From Cryomorphaceae bacterium (GTDB lineage: Bacteria > Bacteroidota > Bacteroidia > Flavobacteriales_D > Parvicellaceae): a stretch of 64,000 nucleotides of DNA. Of this stretch, positions 25,801 through 34,018 are shown piece after piece. The DNA lies in contig CAJJBV010000001.1 of the NCBI GenBank assembly GCA_905182525.1, positions 124,001 to 188,000 of the forward strand, written 5' to 3'. The notes beneath the pieces were generated by a model that worked only from the letters and a program-made list of their open reading frames with translations, ran no database searches and was not told where the DNA came from. A program made the position numbers and the translations under genes. How positions within the stretch are numbered: position 1 is the stretch's first letter; every line of letters starts with the position of its first letter.

Positions 25801-28704
25801 AGTTCTAGTCAAGCTATAATCTCTTTAAATATAAATAATAGAGGATGTAACAGTACTTTTAAATCAGATACTATTATTGTAAATAATGCATACGCTAATT
25901 TTAGTTATAATATTTCTAATAATTGTGTTCCAATTGATGTTAATTTCCAAGATTCTTCTATAAACCCCACTGATTGGAAATGGGATTTCAACAATGGCTT
26001 ATCTTCAAATTTACAAAACCCGACTCAACAATTTACAAGTTTTCCAAATGATAGTATCCAATTAAAAATTACGGATTTAAATGGATGTTCTGATTCTATT
26101 AGAAAAAAAATTAAAAATGATTTTAATGCAGATTTTACAGTAAGTGATACTCTCATTTGTGCAAGATCCAATATTATTTTTAATCCATTAAGTGAAATTG
26201 TTAACAGTTGGAGTTGGGATTTTGGAGACGGAAATATATCAACAGACTCTACTCCATCACATAATTATCTATCTCCTGGCATTTATAATGTAAAATTAGT
26301 AGCTTCTGATGGCCAAGGATGTATTGATACTGTAGTGAAAACAGCAATTATTACAGTTAATGAAGTAATTGCAGATTTTTCATTTAATATTAATGGAACC
26401 TGCCCACCAGTAATAACTCAATTTATAAACAATAGCTCTGGTGCTTCAAATTATTATTGGGACTTTGGAGATAATTTAAATTCTATTAATACAGATCCTA
26501 CACACGTCTACAATAAATCTGGATATTTTGATGTTTCATTAATATCAACTAACAATTTATGCTCAGATACTTTATTAATTAATAATTTAGTATTTATTCC
26601 TGGCCCTGTTTTAAATTTTAGTGTAAATCAACTCACTGGCTGTGATAGCTTAAACATTTCAATATCTGATAGTTCATTAAATACTGTTTACCATAAATAT
26701 TTTTTTGGTGACGGAGATACTTCTAACTTACAAAATCCAACCCATACTTACACGAGCCCTGGTGCATTCCAAATTACCTTAAGAGGTGAAGATTCTGCGG
26801 GATGCCAAAAAACATTAACCTCTAGTAATATCATTAAAATTGACCTCACTCCTATTATAAATTTTCAAGTTTCTGATAGTATTTTATGTGTTAATTCATC
26901 ATTTTCTGTTACAAATAATTCTTTAAATACAAGTAATCATTCATGGTTATATGGCTCGTTAAATTCTAATATTATGTCACCTAATTTTATTGCAAATTTA
27001 ATTGGTAGTAACCCTTTGCAATATATTGCGAAAAGTGCTAATTCAATTTGTTTCGATACTTCTTATGTAAATATTAATACATCAGATATTCCTAATGTTT
27101 CAATTACTAACCCTGGAATTTTATGTACAAACCAAGGTCCATTTGACTTGAATTGTTTAAATGATAGCATATACAGTAATTTAATTTGGAGTGGAAATGG
27201 AATAATTGATAGTAATAATGGAATAATTGCAACATCGATATTAATTGACTCTACAACAATTTATGTAAGTCACGATAGTATATGTTCCTCCACCGATAGT
27301 ATTATAATAATTGTAGACATCCCACCTAATGCATCGATACTAACTAACGATACTTCATACTGCGAGGGATCAAGTATTCTTACTCCATTAGTAGTTAATG
27401 ATAGTGGATATTGGCTAGGACAAAATGTAGATTCTTTAACTGGAAACGTGGTAAATAATTTAATTCCAAATAATTATTTATATCAATATGTTTTAACTAA
27501 TAATAACAATTGTAAGGATACTGGAAGTTATCAAATTCAAATAATAGCCAATAGTGATGCAACTATTATAAATCCAGGAATCATATGTAACAACCTAGAC
27601 TCGTTACAGCTATATACAAATGAAAATGGCGGAATATGGACTGGTTTAAATGTAAATAACGGCTTAATTGATATAAATGCACTTGGAACTGGAATTCATG
27701 ATTTTATTTACACAATAAATGGTGTCTGCCCTGATGAAGACACATTAAGTCTTGAGATTTTTGAGTTTATACAAGCTCAAACAAACCCAATTGTCGATTT
27801 TTGTGAAGGAACAGATTCAGTACAATTTTCCGCAACTACAAATATTGGATATTGGGCTGGTTTACCATCCTTAGACTCTCTTTCAGGTTTGCTAATTTCA
27901 GATACTGTTCAAGATGGTTTATACTCTACATATTACATAATTGATGGCAACTGCCCAAGTATTGATACACTAAATTTTACTATACTTCCAAAACCTGATA
28001 TTAGTATTTCATTTTCTCAATTGCTCCCTTGTGTTGGTTTTCAACTAGATGTTATAAACTCATCGAATAATATATCTAATGAAGATTTTTCTTGGTATAT
28101 AAATGATAGTCTTTATTATCTAAATTTTAATGAACCATATTTTAATTTAGATACTGGATTTTATAAAATAAAGGTACTAGCTACAAATCAATTTAATTGT
28201 TTCACTGAAGAAATTTTATATGATTCTTTTCCTATTTATGACACTACTAAACTTGTTGAATCAGAAATTATTAGAACGACAGTCATAGAAAATACAAATA
28301 TTTACACAGAATGGTTTTCAACTAAAATTAAACTTAATCCATTATTGGAATATTCTATTTTTAGATCAGAAAATGGAAACTTATTTGAATTTATTACAAC
28401 TTTAGATAGCTCAATTAATAATTATACAGACCTCAATGTTGACGTAATGAATAGTCAGTATGATTATATTATAGTAAATAAAAATATTTGCAATGCAAAT
28501 TCTCTTAATTCTAATTTAGGAAATTCAATTTTATTAAACTTTCAGAGATTAACAAACTTCCGAACTAAACTAAACTGGAACTTTTATAACGGTTGGATAG
28601 ATAATCCAAATAGATACGATATACAAAAGTTGAACTCTGACGGAAATTGGGAAACAATCCAAAGTAATGTAAATACTCAAAATGAAATTATTATTAATGA
28701 ATAA
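22849..28704 (+). CDS. Giant secreted PKD-repeat protein lacking its own sorting domain
   Basis: A 1951-residue protein with a signal peptide (MKYLSLIFILINLNLYSQ). It carries at least a dozen PKD-type repeats, recognisable by WDFGDG or close variants (for example WSWDFGDG, WTWDFGDG, WDWDFGDG) and by the TYxxxGxYxVxL strand. The last 450 residues are more Cys/Gly-type Ig-like modules and part of a fibronectin III-like module. The protein stops at NEIIINE without any T9SS C-terminal domain, unusual for such a protein. The next gene, 34 bases away, supplies the missing part of the fibronectin-like module and a type B sorting domain on its own signal peptide. Inference: a cell-surface adhesin or motility-type filament exported by T9SS together with the neighbouring PorP/SprF protein. 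Confidence 0.9.
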   Translation: MKYLSLIFILINLNLYSQVNATFNANNVSGCSPLSVQFTNTSTNGVSFLWDFGNGTSSILNNPSAIFTNPGFYTVKLVAYNGPDSDSIIAVNYIEVLNKPTANFNYTIIEGCEENNSIDFSNTSIGSNSCVWDFGNGDTNSLNNPNYSYFQPGSYPVTLIAYNGLGCSDDTVIGPIVINPTPILNASSDTTIICDSSYNFTFTGTSSNTTITNWQWDFGDGINTSSTFNSIQYVYDSSSTFNPSVTGISSDGCIDSINLDEIEILPFEIYTLSSSTNLGCPPLDVVFNISPTDSIQNINWDFDDGNLLSGNLSPTNQFLNNGVFHPFVIVENLNGCFQQVDLINSININNSPSATFNLLNTSGCPPLSVGFDVFTSITNVLNIDFGDGNPNSNLNNIIHTYTDNGIFYPILTITDTNNCQSIYNMDTVYSGISNIDFSASKVKGCAPLKVDFSSIAPSATSWSWDFGDGHTSNDENPENTYDSAGSYSVTLVAYDVNSCFDTLIKMNYILVEKEIVDVVTIDTIIACSPYVFNTDVYNIGVNFWDWDFGDGNINNGQSISHTYDQPGTYNISLFTDAPNGCKYDLNNFAFLKIDGVDINVNINSNCSTGLVNIVNNSTGVTQHLWNMGDGVTYTTANVQHTYSTSQSYVITYESISEIGCNNFEYYSAIVDCNPANPLTITMPPQNPINPLIDPITNLPIGQTCGPESVNLNSPFPTAISWTWDFGDGQTSTIQNPSNFYSVAGKYDLQHTATFADGSVKTMTILSFIDQYTLDANFSLLKNEFCNNNTYIYETFNDSAASYEWSLDTNIISNILKDSINLQLNDSVSVLSLKLSDQYGCVAESQQNIFLYHPLAIIKQDTFACFGSNIFVECSVKDEPIHNWDMKDGNLITLDTTFTHEYQQSGWFNPILTLNNTGCIRQIVLDSIEIFEPDATFSPINIPPICKNDSALFVANNSSYSNSSYNWSGGLVLGTGDSTWIKINTSSSQAIISLNINNRGCNSTFKSDTIIVNNAYANFSYNISNNCVPIDVNFQDSSINPTDWKWDFNNGLSSNLQNPTQQFTSFPNDSIQLKITDLNGCSDSIRKKIKNDFNADFTVSDTLICARSNIIFNPLSEIVNSWSWDFGDGNISTDSTPSHNYLSPGIYNVKLVASDGQGCIDTVVKTAIITVNEVIADFSFNINGTCPPVITQFINNSSGASNYYWDFGDNLNSINTDPTHVYNKSGYFDVSLISTNNLCSDTLLINNLVFIPGPVLNFSVNQLTGCDSLNISISDSSLNTVYHKYFFGDGDTSNLQNPTHTYTSPGAFQITLRGEDSAGCQKTLTSSNIIKIDLTPIINFQVSDSILCVNSSFSVTNNSLNTSNHSWLYGSLNSNIMSPNFIANLIGSNPLQYIAKSANSICFDTSYVNINTSDIPNVSITNPGILCTNQGPFDLNCLNDSIYSNLIWSGNGIIDSNNGIIATSILIDSTTIYVSHDSICSSTDSIIIIVDIPPNASILTNDTSYCEGSSILTPLVVNDSGYWLGQNVDSLTGNVVNNLIPNNYLYQYVLTNNNNCKDTGSYQIQIIANSDATIINPGIICNNLDSLQLYTNENGGIWTGLNVNNGLIDINALGTGIHDFIYTINGVCPDEDTLSLEIFEFIQAQTNPIVDFCEGTDSVQFSATTNIGYWAGLPSLDSLSGLLISDTVQDGLYSTYYIIDGNCPSIDTLNFTILPKPDISISFSQLLPCVGFQLDVINSSNNISNEDFSWYINDSLYYLNFNEPYFNLDTGFYKIKVLATNQFNCFTEEILYDSFPIYDTTKLVESEIIRTTVIENTNIYTEWFSTKIKLNPLLEYSIFRSENGNLFEFITTLDSSINNYTDLNVDVMNSQYDYIIVNKNICNANSLNSNLGNSILLNFQRLTNFRTKLNWNFYNGWIDNPNRYDIQKLNSDGNWETIQSNVNTQNEIIINE

Positions 28705-28738
28705 TTATAATTAATTTAGTAAAATATATTTAGATAAA

Positions 28739-29203
28739 ATGTTTTCAAAAATTAATATTTATACACTTTCAACATTTATACTATTTTTTAGCGTGTTTTT
28801 AAATTATGCTCAAAATAATAACGAAGTTGAGTACAATGAGAACTTAAATATTTATAGAATTGTCGCTCTTAGAAATCAAAATCAACAAATTGTAAGTGTT
28901 TCCAATGCTGTTTCTGTTGAGAAACCCTATTCTCTTTATGCTCCTAACGCTTTTAGTCCTGACGGGGATGGAATTAATGATTTTTTTAATATTTCAGGTC
29001 AAAGCTTATCAGATTTTCAAATTGAAGTTTATAATAGGTGGGGACAAATGGTTTACAAATCAAAAAATATTTCAGATAATTGGAATGGGAAATATAACGG
29101 TAAAGATTTACCACCTGGAACTTATGTTTATAAAATAAAAACAATAAGCGTTTTAACTAATGATAAATATGTTAAAAGTGGTACTGTTTCGTTAGTAAGA
29201 TAA
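28739..29203 (+). CDS. Short secreted protein: part of a fibronectin-like module plus T9SS type B sorting domain
   Basis: A 154-residue protein with its own signal peptide (MFSKINIYTLSTFILFFSVF, cleavage after NYAQ). Residues 27-65 (NNEVEYNENLNIYRIVALRN, VSNAVSVEKP) look like the C-terminal strands of the fibronectin III-like module that the upstream giant leaves unfinished. Residues 66-154 (YAPNAFSPDGDGINDFF, YNRWGQMVYKSKN, GTYVYKI) are a complete type B T9SS sorting domain. It lies between the PKD giant (34-base gap) and a PorP/SprF gene (18-base gap). In other Flavobacteria, export of type B cargo depends on a nearby SprF-like protein. It may be a detached tail of the giant, or an independent small T9SS substrate. 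Confidence 0.85.
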   Translation: MFSKINIYTLSTFILFFSVFLNYAQNNNEVEYNENLNIYRIVALRNQNQQIVSVSNAVSVEKPYSLYAPNAFSPDGDGINDFFNISGQSLSDFQIEVYNRWGQMVYKSKNISDNWNGKYNGKDLPPGTYVYKIKTISVLTNDKYVKSGTVSLVR

Positions 29204-29221
29204 TTCTTTAAATCTATTTAG

Positions 29222-30232
29222 TTGTTAAAAAAAATACTTTTTGTAATTACAATTTTTTTGAATTTCAATATTCAATCTCAAGATCCTGTTTTTACTCAGT
29301 TTTTTGCTAATGCATTACAATTAAACCCTGCTTTGGCGGGTAGAGATTTAAGTCCACGATTTCATACAACTTACAGGAATCAATGGCCTGGACTTAATGA
29401 TGCTTTTATAACTTACAATATTGAGTACGATCAATTTGCAGATAAACTTCATGGTGGATTAGGATTTCAGCTATTACATGATAAAACCGGAAATGGTTCA
29501 TTAAATACAACTTCATTTTCTTCAATATATTCTTATCAACTTATTATTAATAGACAGTGGTCAATGAATTTCGGATTGAAAGGTTCATTTGTACAAAAAA
29601 GCCTAGACTGGAAAAATGCTGTGTGGGGAGATCAAATAGACCCTTCGTTAGGGGCAGTAATGTCTACTCAACAACCACAGGGTAAAAATAGTTTATCATT
29701 TGACTTTAGCTCAGGATTAATTTTATTTAGCGATAAAATGTTTTTAGGTGCAGCTGTTGATCATTTAAATCGTCCTAACGAAACTTTTTTTTATAATATT
29801 AATAGCCAATCTAAAAGTAAAATACCTATTAGAGCCTCCTTTCATGGGGGTTATAAAATTAGAATTCTTCAAAATGGATTATTTCATAAAGAACTATTCT
29901 TATCCCCAGAATTTGTAATAGATCTTCAATCTAATTTAAAAAGATATAATTTTGGAACCTATTTTGTAGATGGGATTTTTGATTTAGGATTTTGGTATAG
30001 ACACACGAAATTTCTTGATTCAAATAATGAGTATTATTCTCCACAAGATGCATTTGTTGTTGTACTAGGAGTTGAAAAAAATAATTTAAGGTTTGGATAT
30101 TCGTTTGATATAAATATTTCTAACCTTGCTACATCATCATTAGGATCTCATGAATTATCTTTCACAATAGATCTTCCAGAAAAAAGAGTTCACAATTCTA
30201 AGTTTAGAGTTGTTCAATGTCCACAATTTTAA
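29222..30232 (+). CDS. PorP/SprF family T9SS outer-membrane protein
   Basis: A 336-residue protein with a signal peptide (LKKILFVITIFLNFNIQSQ). The N-terminal mature segment (DPVFTQFFANALQLNPALAG, TTYRNQWPG) is the hallmark of the PorP/SprF family, and the rest is an alternating-strand beta-barrel. Family members sit in the outer membrane; SprF is required for secretion or surface attachment of the type B cargo SprB in Flavobacterium johnsoniae, and PorP/SprF genes are commonly placed next to type B cargo genes. Here it follows such a cargo gene by 18 bases. The start is TTG at 29222, chosen because it keeps the signal peptide intact. Confidence 0.92.
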   Translation: MLKKILFVITIFLNFNIQSQDPVFTQFFANALQLNPALAGRDLSPRFHTTYRNQWPGLNDAFITYNIEYDQFADKLHGGLGFQLLHDKTGNGSLNTTSFSSIYSYQLIINRQWSMNFGLKGSFVQKSLDWKNAVWGDQIDPSLGAVMSTQQPQGKNSLSFDFSSGLILFSDKMFLGAAVDHLNRPNETFFYNINSQSKSKIPIRASFHGGYKIRILQNGLFHKELFLSPEFVIDLQSNLKRYNFGTYFVDGIFDLGFWYRHTKFLDSNNEYYSPQDAFVVVLGVEKNNLRFGYSFDINISNLATSSLGSHELSFTIDLPEKRVHNSKFRVVQCPQF

Positions 30233-30241
30233 ATTTCAAAA

Positions 30242-30697
30242 ATGGAATTAAAAATAGGTGATTTCTTTCCAGATTTCACACTTAAAGATGAGAATACTCA
30301 AGACTTTAATCTTAAAAATAACTTTAAAAATAATTATTTAGTCATTTATTTCTATCCAAAAAATGAAACTCCTGGTTGTACAAAGCAAGCATGTTATTTC
30401 AAAGAATTTTATGATGAATTTAAAGTTTTAAAGTGTGAAATAGTTGGTATTAGTAGCGATAATTATTTAAGCCATCAAAATTTTAAGAATAATTATAATT
30501 TACCTTTCAAATTACTTTGTGATGAAAATTCTAAATTAAAAAAACAATTGAAACTTCCCAAAGACTTTTTTGGTATGTCTCCTGCTAGAATCACATTTTT
30601 AATAAATAATAAAAATGAAATTTTATTAATCCATAGATCTTCTTTAAATATGAAAAGTCATATCAATTTGGTGTTAAAATTTTTAAATAATAATTAA
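30242..30697 (+). CDS. bcp: Peroxiredoxin, Bcp/PrxQ type
   Basis: A 151-residue cytoplasmic protein with the family signature PKNETPGCTKQAC: the peroxidatic cysteine is C46 and the resolving cysteine C51, five residues apart as in Bcp/PrxQ. It reduces hydrogen peroxide and alkyl hydroperoxides using thioredoxin. It begins 9 bases after the PorP/SprF gene and 30 bases before a peptidase gene, so it is probably in the same transcript, though functionally unrelated to secretion as far as can be seen. Confidence 0.92.
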   Translation: MELKIGDFFPDFTLKDENTQDFNLKNNFKNNYLVIYFYPKNETPGCTKQACYFKEFYDEFKVLKCEIVGISSDNYLSHQNFKNNYNLPFKLLCDENSKLKKQLKLPKDFFGMSPARITFLINNKNEILLIHRSSLNMKSHINLVLKFLNNN

Positions 30698-30727
30698 TTC
30701 GTTTATTTTACTTTAAATAATAACTAT

Positions 30728-32914
30728 ATGAAATCAAAAAACTTATTATTAGTTTCTTTACTACTAACAATTAACATAATTGGGCAATTAAATAATGAAT
30801 TAATATGGTCTACTGGCACCTTTTATCCTAAAACAATAAATGGAATAAACCCAACAAATGATGGAGAATATTATACATCCATTGAGAAAAATGGAAAAAA
30901 AATAGAAATTATTAAATACAGTTACAATAACAATCAAAAAGTAGCCACTATATTTTCTAATTCATCATTTAGTAATTTTGAATTTTCTGACTATAAAATA
31001 AGTAATGATCAAAACTGGCTACTATTATTTAACTCAAAAGAATCAATATACAGAAGATCGTCAAAGTCTTTTTATTTTTTGTACAATGTCAAAGAAAAAA
31101 GTCTAGTATCATTAGCAGATAGTACTTTAGGGAAGCAGAGATTAGCTAGTTTCTCCCCAGATAATGAGAAAGTTGCATATGTTAGAAATAACAATATTTA
31201 CTATACTTATTTAGATAATTTAAATGAGAAATCAATTACTGTTAGTGGTGAAATTAATAAAATTATTAATGGAGCTACTGACTGGGTCTACGAAGAAGAA
31301 TTTAGTATTCACAAAGGTTTTTTTTGGTCGCCAGATGGGAGTAAAATTTCATATTATCAGTTTAATGAGAAAGATGTAAAGCAATTTGAGATGGAAATAT
31401 ATGATAATTTATATCCCTCACAATACAAATTTAAATACCCAAAAGCAGGTGAGGGAAATTCAATAATTAAAATTAAAATATTTGATTTTAAAGATTTGAA
31501 AATCTATGATTTTGACATTGGCAAAAACTCTGATATATATATTCCTAGGATAATGTGGTCAAAAAATAATAATGAGTTGATTGTATTTAAAATGAATAGA
31601 TTACAAAATAAATTAGATCTTTTATCAGGTAAATTGAATTCTAAGAATACAAATGATTTTAAGATATCCGTAAATGAGATATATTCTGAAAGTTGTGAAA
31701 CATATATAGACATCCATGATAATACATTTTTTATAAGTCCAGATGAGTTTATATGGACAAGTGAAAAAAGTGGATATAACCACTTATATTTAATTAATTA
31801 TAAAAGCAACTCTGAAAATCAACTAACATTTGGGAATTGGGAAGTGACTAAAGTTTATGGTTTCAATCCTGAAAAAAGAAGAATTTATTTCCAAGCTGCA
31901 AAAGCTAACCCAAAACAAAGAGAACTTTATTATTATGATTTAAATAATAAAGAAATTAAATTGATTTCTAAAGTAAAAGGTACAAATGATGCAGACTTCA
32001 GCTCAAATTTTGAGTATTTTATAAATACTCATTCTGATGCAAATCATCCTTACACATTTTCTATAAATGATAGCGAAGGGGAAGTCGTAAAGTTTTTAGA
32101 AAATAATAATAATTTAAATAAGAAAATGAAGGGATTTGACTTAGTAGATCAAACTTTTTTCACTGTTAAAAACAGCATTGGGTTAGATTTAAATGCTTGG
32201 ATTATGAAGCCAAATAAAATAGAAAAAAACAAAAAGCTCCCTCTTTTAATGTATGTATATGGTGGCCCAGGGATAAATACTGTAAATGACTCTTGGTCAT
32301 CAATGAATTATTTTTGGTTTCAATATCTTGTGAAAAAAGGATTTGTCATTATTTCTGTTGATTCAAGAGGAACTGGGTACAGAGGAAAAGATTTTAAACA
32401 TTCAACCTATTTACAATTAGGTAAGCTAGAAACAGAGGATCAAATATATGTTGCAAAAGAAATAGGAAAATATGATTTTATTGATAGTGAACGAATTGGA
32501 ATTTTTGGTTGGAGTTATGGTGGGTATATGTCATCGTTGTGTATTACAAAGGGAGCTGATGTATTTAAATCTGCTATAGCAGTTGCGCCAGTTACCAATT
32601 GGAGATTTTACGATAATATATATACAGAAAGGTTTATGAGAACTCCTCAGGAAAACGGCATTAATTATGACGTAAACTCTCCTATTAATCATGTAGATAA
32701 AATTAAAGGTGATTTTTTATTAATTCATGGAACAGCGGATGATAATGTTCATTTTCAAAATTCCATGGAAATGGTTAATTCACTTGTTAAATCAAATAAA
32801 GAATTTGACTTTTTTGCTTATCCAAATAAAAATCATGGAATTTATGGAGGTTACACAAGATTGCATTTGTATAACAAAATGACTAATTTTCTGATTGATA
32901 ATTTAAAACTATGA
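30728..32914 (+). CDS. Dipeptidyl peptidase IV-like serine peptidase (family S9)
   Basis: A 728-residue protein with a signal peptide (MKSKNLLLVSLLLTINIIGQ). The N-terminal beta-propeller domain (to about residue 480) contains WVYEEEF, the double-Glu motif that binds the substrate N-terminus. The C-terminal alpha/beta hydrolase domain has the nucleophile S596 in GWSYGGY, an Asp in HGTADDNVHF (D671/D672), and H703 in KNHGIYGG. DPP-IV enzymes cleave X-Pro or X-Ala dipeptides from peptide N-termini, here probably in the periplasm or at the surface during peptide use. Its stop overlaps the start of the next thioredoxin-like gene by four bases (ATGA), so the two are probably translationally coupled. 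Confidence 0.93.
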   Translation: MKSKNLLLVSLLLTINIIGQLNNELIWSTGTFYPKTINGINPTNDGEYYTSIEKNGKKIEIIKYSYNNNQKVATIFSNSSFSNFEFSDYKISNDQNWLLLFNSKESIYRRSSKSFYFLYNVKEKSLVSLADSTLGKQRLASFSPDNEKVAYVRNNNIYYTYLDNLNEKSITVSGEINKIINGATDWVYEEEFSIHKGFFWSPDGSKISYYQFNEKDVKQFEMEIYDNLYPSQYKFKYPKAGEGNSIIKIKIFDFKDLKIYDFDIGKNSDIYIPRIMWSKNNNELIVFKMNRLQNKLDLLSGKLNSKNTNDFKISVNEIYSESCETYIDIHDNTFFISPDEFIWTSEKSGYNHLYLINYKSNSENQLTFGNWEVTKVYGFNPEKRRIYFQAAKANPKQRELYYYDLNNKEIKLISKVKGTNDADFSSNFEYFINTHSDANHPYTFSINDSEGEVVKFLENNNNLNKKMKGFDLVDQTFFTVKNSIGLDLNAWIMKPNKIEKNKKLPLLMYVYGGPGINTVNDSWSSMNYFWFQYLVKKGFVIISVDSRGTGYRGKDFKHSTYLQLGKLETEDQIYVAKEIGKYDFIDSERIGIFGWSYGGYMSSLCITKGADVFKSAIAVAPVTNWRFYDNIYTERFMRTPQENGINYDVNSPINHVDKIKGDFLLIHGTADDNVHFQNSMEMVNSLVKSNKEFDFFAYPNKNHGIYGGYTRLHLYNKMTNFLIDNLKL

Positions 32915-33471
32915 TCTTATTTAATAAATTTTCTTTTTTAGTGTTTTTTATGATTTGGTCGTTAAATATTTTTTCACAAAATAGTATTAATTGGATTACC
33001 TGGGATAAAATGATTGAAACAAGGGAAGCTGATTCGATAAAAAAAAAAGTTTTTATAGACTTCTATACCGGTTGGTGCGGATGGTGTAAAAGAATGGATG
33101 CTAGTACTTTCCAAGACCCCATAATTGTAAATTACATTAATTCAAGTTTTTATAGTGTTAAATTTGATGGAGAAACTAGAGATACAATACACTTTAATAA
33201 TCATTATTTTTATAGTTCAGATCCTCTATATTTAAAGAAAAGTTCTAATTCAAGAGGAAAAACACATTTGTTTGCTCACTCAATTCTTGATGGTAAATTA
33301 ACCTACCCTAGTTATGTTTTACTAGACGAAAATTTAACTCGTTTAATGATTTACAATGGTTATAAAAAAGTGGATGAAATGCTAGGGATATTACTCTTTT
33401 TTGGTTCAAATCAGTATAAATATTATCACAATCATTTAAATTCTAAATGGAATAATTCAAAAAAATCATAA
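32911..33471 (+). CDS. Exported thioredoxin-like protein with CGWC motif
   Basis: A 186-residue protein with an N-terminal hydrophobic signal (FLVFFMIWSLNIFSQ). The active site is FYTGWCGWCKRMD, a CxxC of the CGWC type in the DUF255/thioredoxin-7 class; a likely cis-Pro loop is seen in LTYPSYVLL. Such proteins act as thiol-disulfide oxidoreductases in the periplasm. The start overlaps the DPP-IV stop, and a second CGWC protein follows after 9 bases. Confidence 0.82.
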   Translation: MILFNKFSFLVFFMIWSLNIFSQNSINWITWDKMIETREADSIKKKVFIDFYTGWCGWCKRMDASTFQDPIIVNYINSSFYSVKFDGETRDTIHFNNHYFYSSDPLYLKKSSNSRGKTHLFAHSILDGKLTYPSYVLLDENLTRLMIYNGYKKVDEMLGILLFFGSNQYKYYHNHLNSKWNNSKKS

Positions 33472-33480
33472 ATTTGTTTA

Positions 33481-33990
33481 ATGAAAAATACAATCTTTCT
33501 AATATTATTTCTAGCAGTTCAAAATTTAAGTTCTCAGACTCAAGAATTAAAATGGCATACAGATCTTAAAGAAGCTATTAATATTTCTATGACTGAGAAT
33601 AAACCTTTGCTTTTATTTTTTACTGGAAGCGACTGGTGTGGATGGTGTGTTAGATTGAAAAATGAAGTTTTTAATTACGATGAATTTAAGAAATGGTCGG
33701 ATAAAAATGTTGTTTTGGTTGAGTTAGATTTCCCAAGAAGAAAGCAACAATTAGAAAATATTAGACAACAAAATAGAGAATTAGCTAGTATGTTTGGTGT
33801 TTCTGGATACCCTACTGTTTGGTTAGTAAATCCACAAATTAAAGATTCTTCAAAGATTAATTTATTTAAACTTGGTAAACTGGGGTATGTTGCTGGAGGA
33901 ACCAATAAATGGATATCCGAAGCAGAAAAATTCTTATCTTTTAATAAAAGTTCAAACATACAATCAACACAGGAATCAATAAATAACTAA
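33481..33990 (+). CDS. Second exported thioredoxin-like protein with CGWC motif
   Basis: A 169-residue protein starting MKNTIFLILFLAVQNLSSQ, a signal peptide. The active site reads FFTGSDWCGWCVRLKNEVF, and the cis-Pro loop is GYPTVWLV. These are features of the thioredoxin-7 (DUF255-like) family, with the extra residues between the strand and the CxxC that are common in Bacteroidota members. It differs in sequence from the preceding CGWC gene, so the pair is not a recent duplication. Role in periplasmic disulfide exchange is inferred from family and location. Confidence 0.85.
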   Translation: MKNTIFLILFLAVQNLSSQTQELKWHTDLKEAINISMTENKPLLLFFTGSDWCGWCVRLKNEVFNYDEFKKWSDKNVVLVELDFPRRKQQLENIRQQNRELASMFGVSGYPTVWLVNPQIKDSSKINLFKLGKLGYVAGGTNKWISEAEKFLSFNKSSNIQSTQESINN

Positions 33991-34018
33991 TTTTTCTGTA
34001 CTCTACATTTAATTAATA

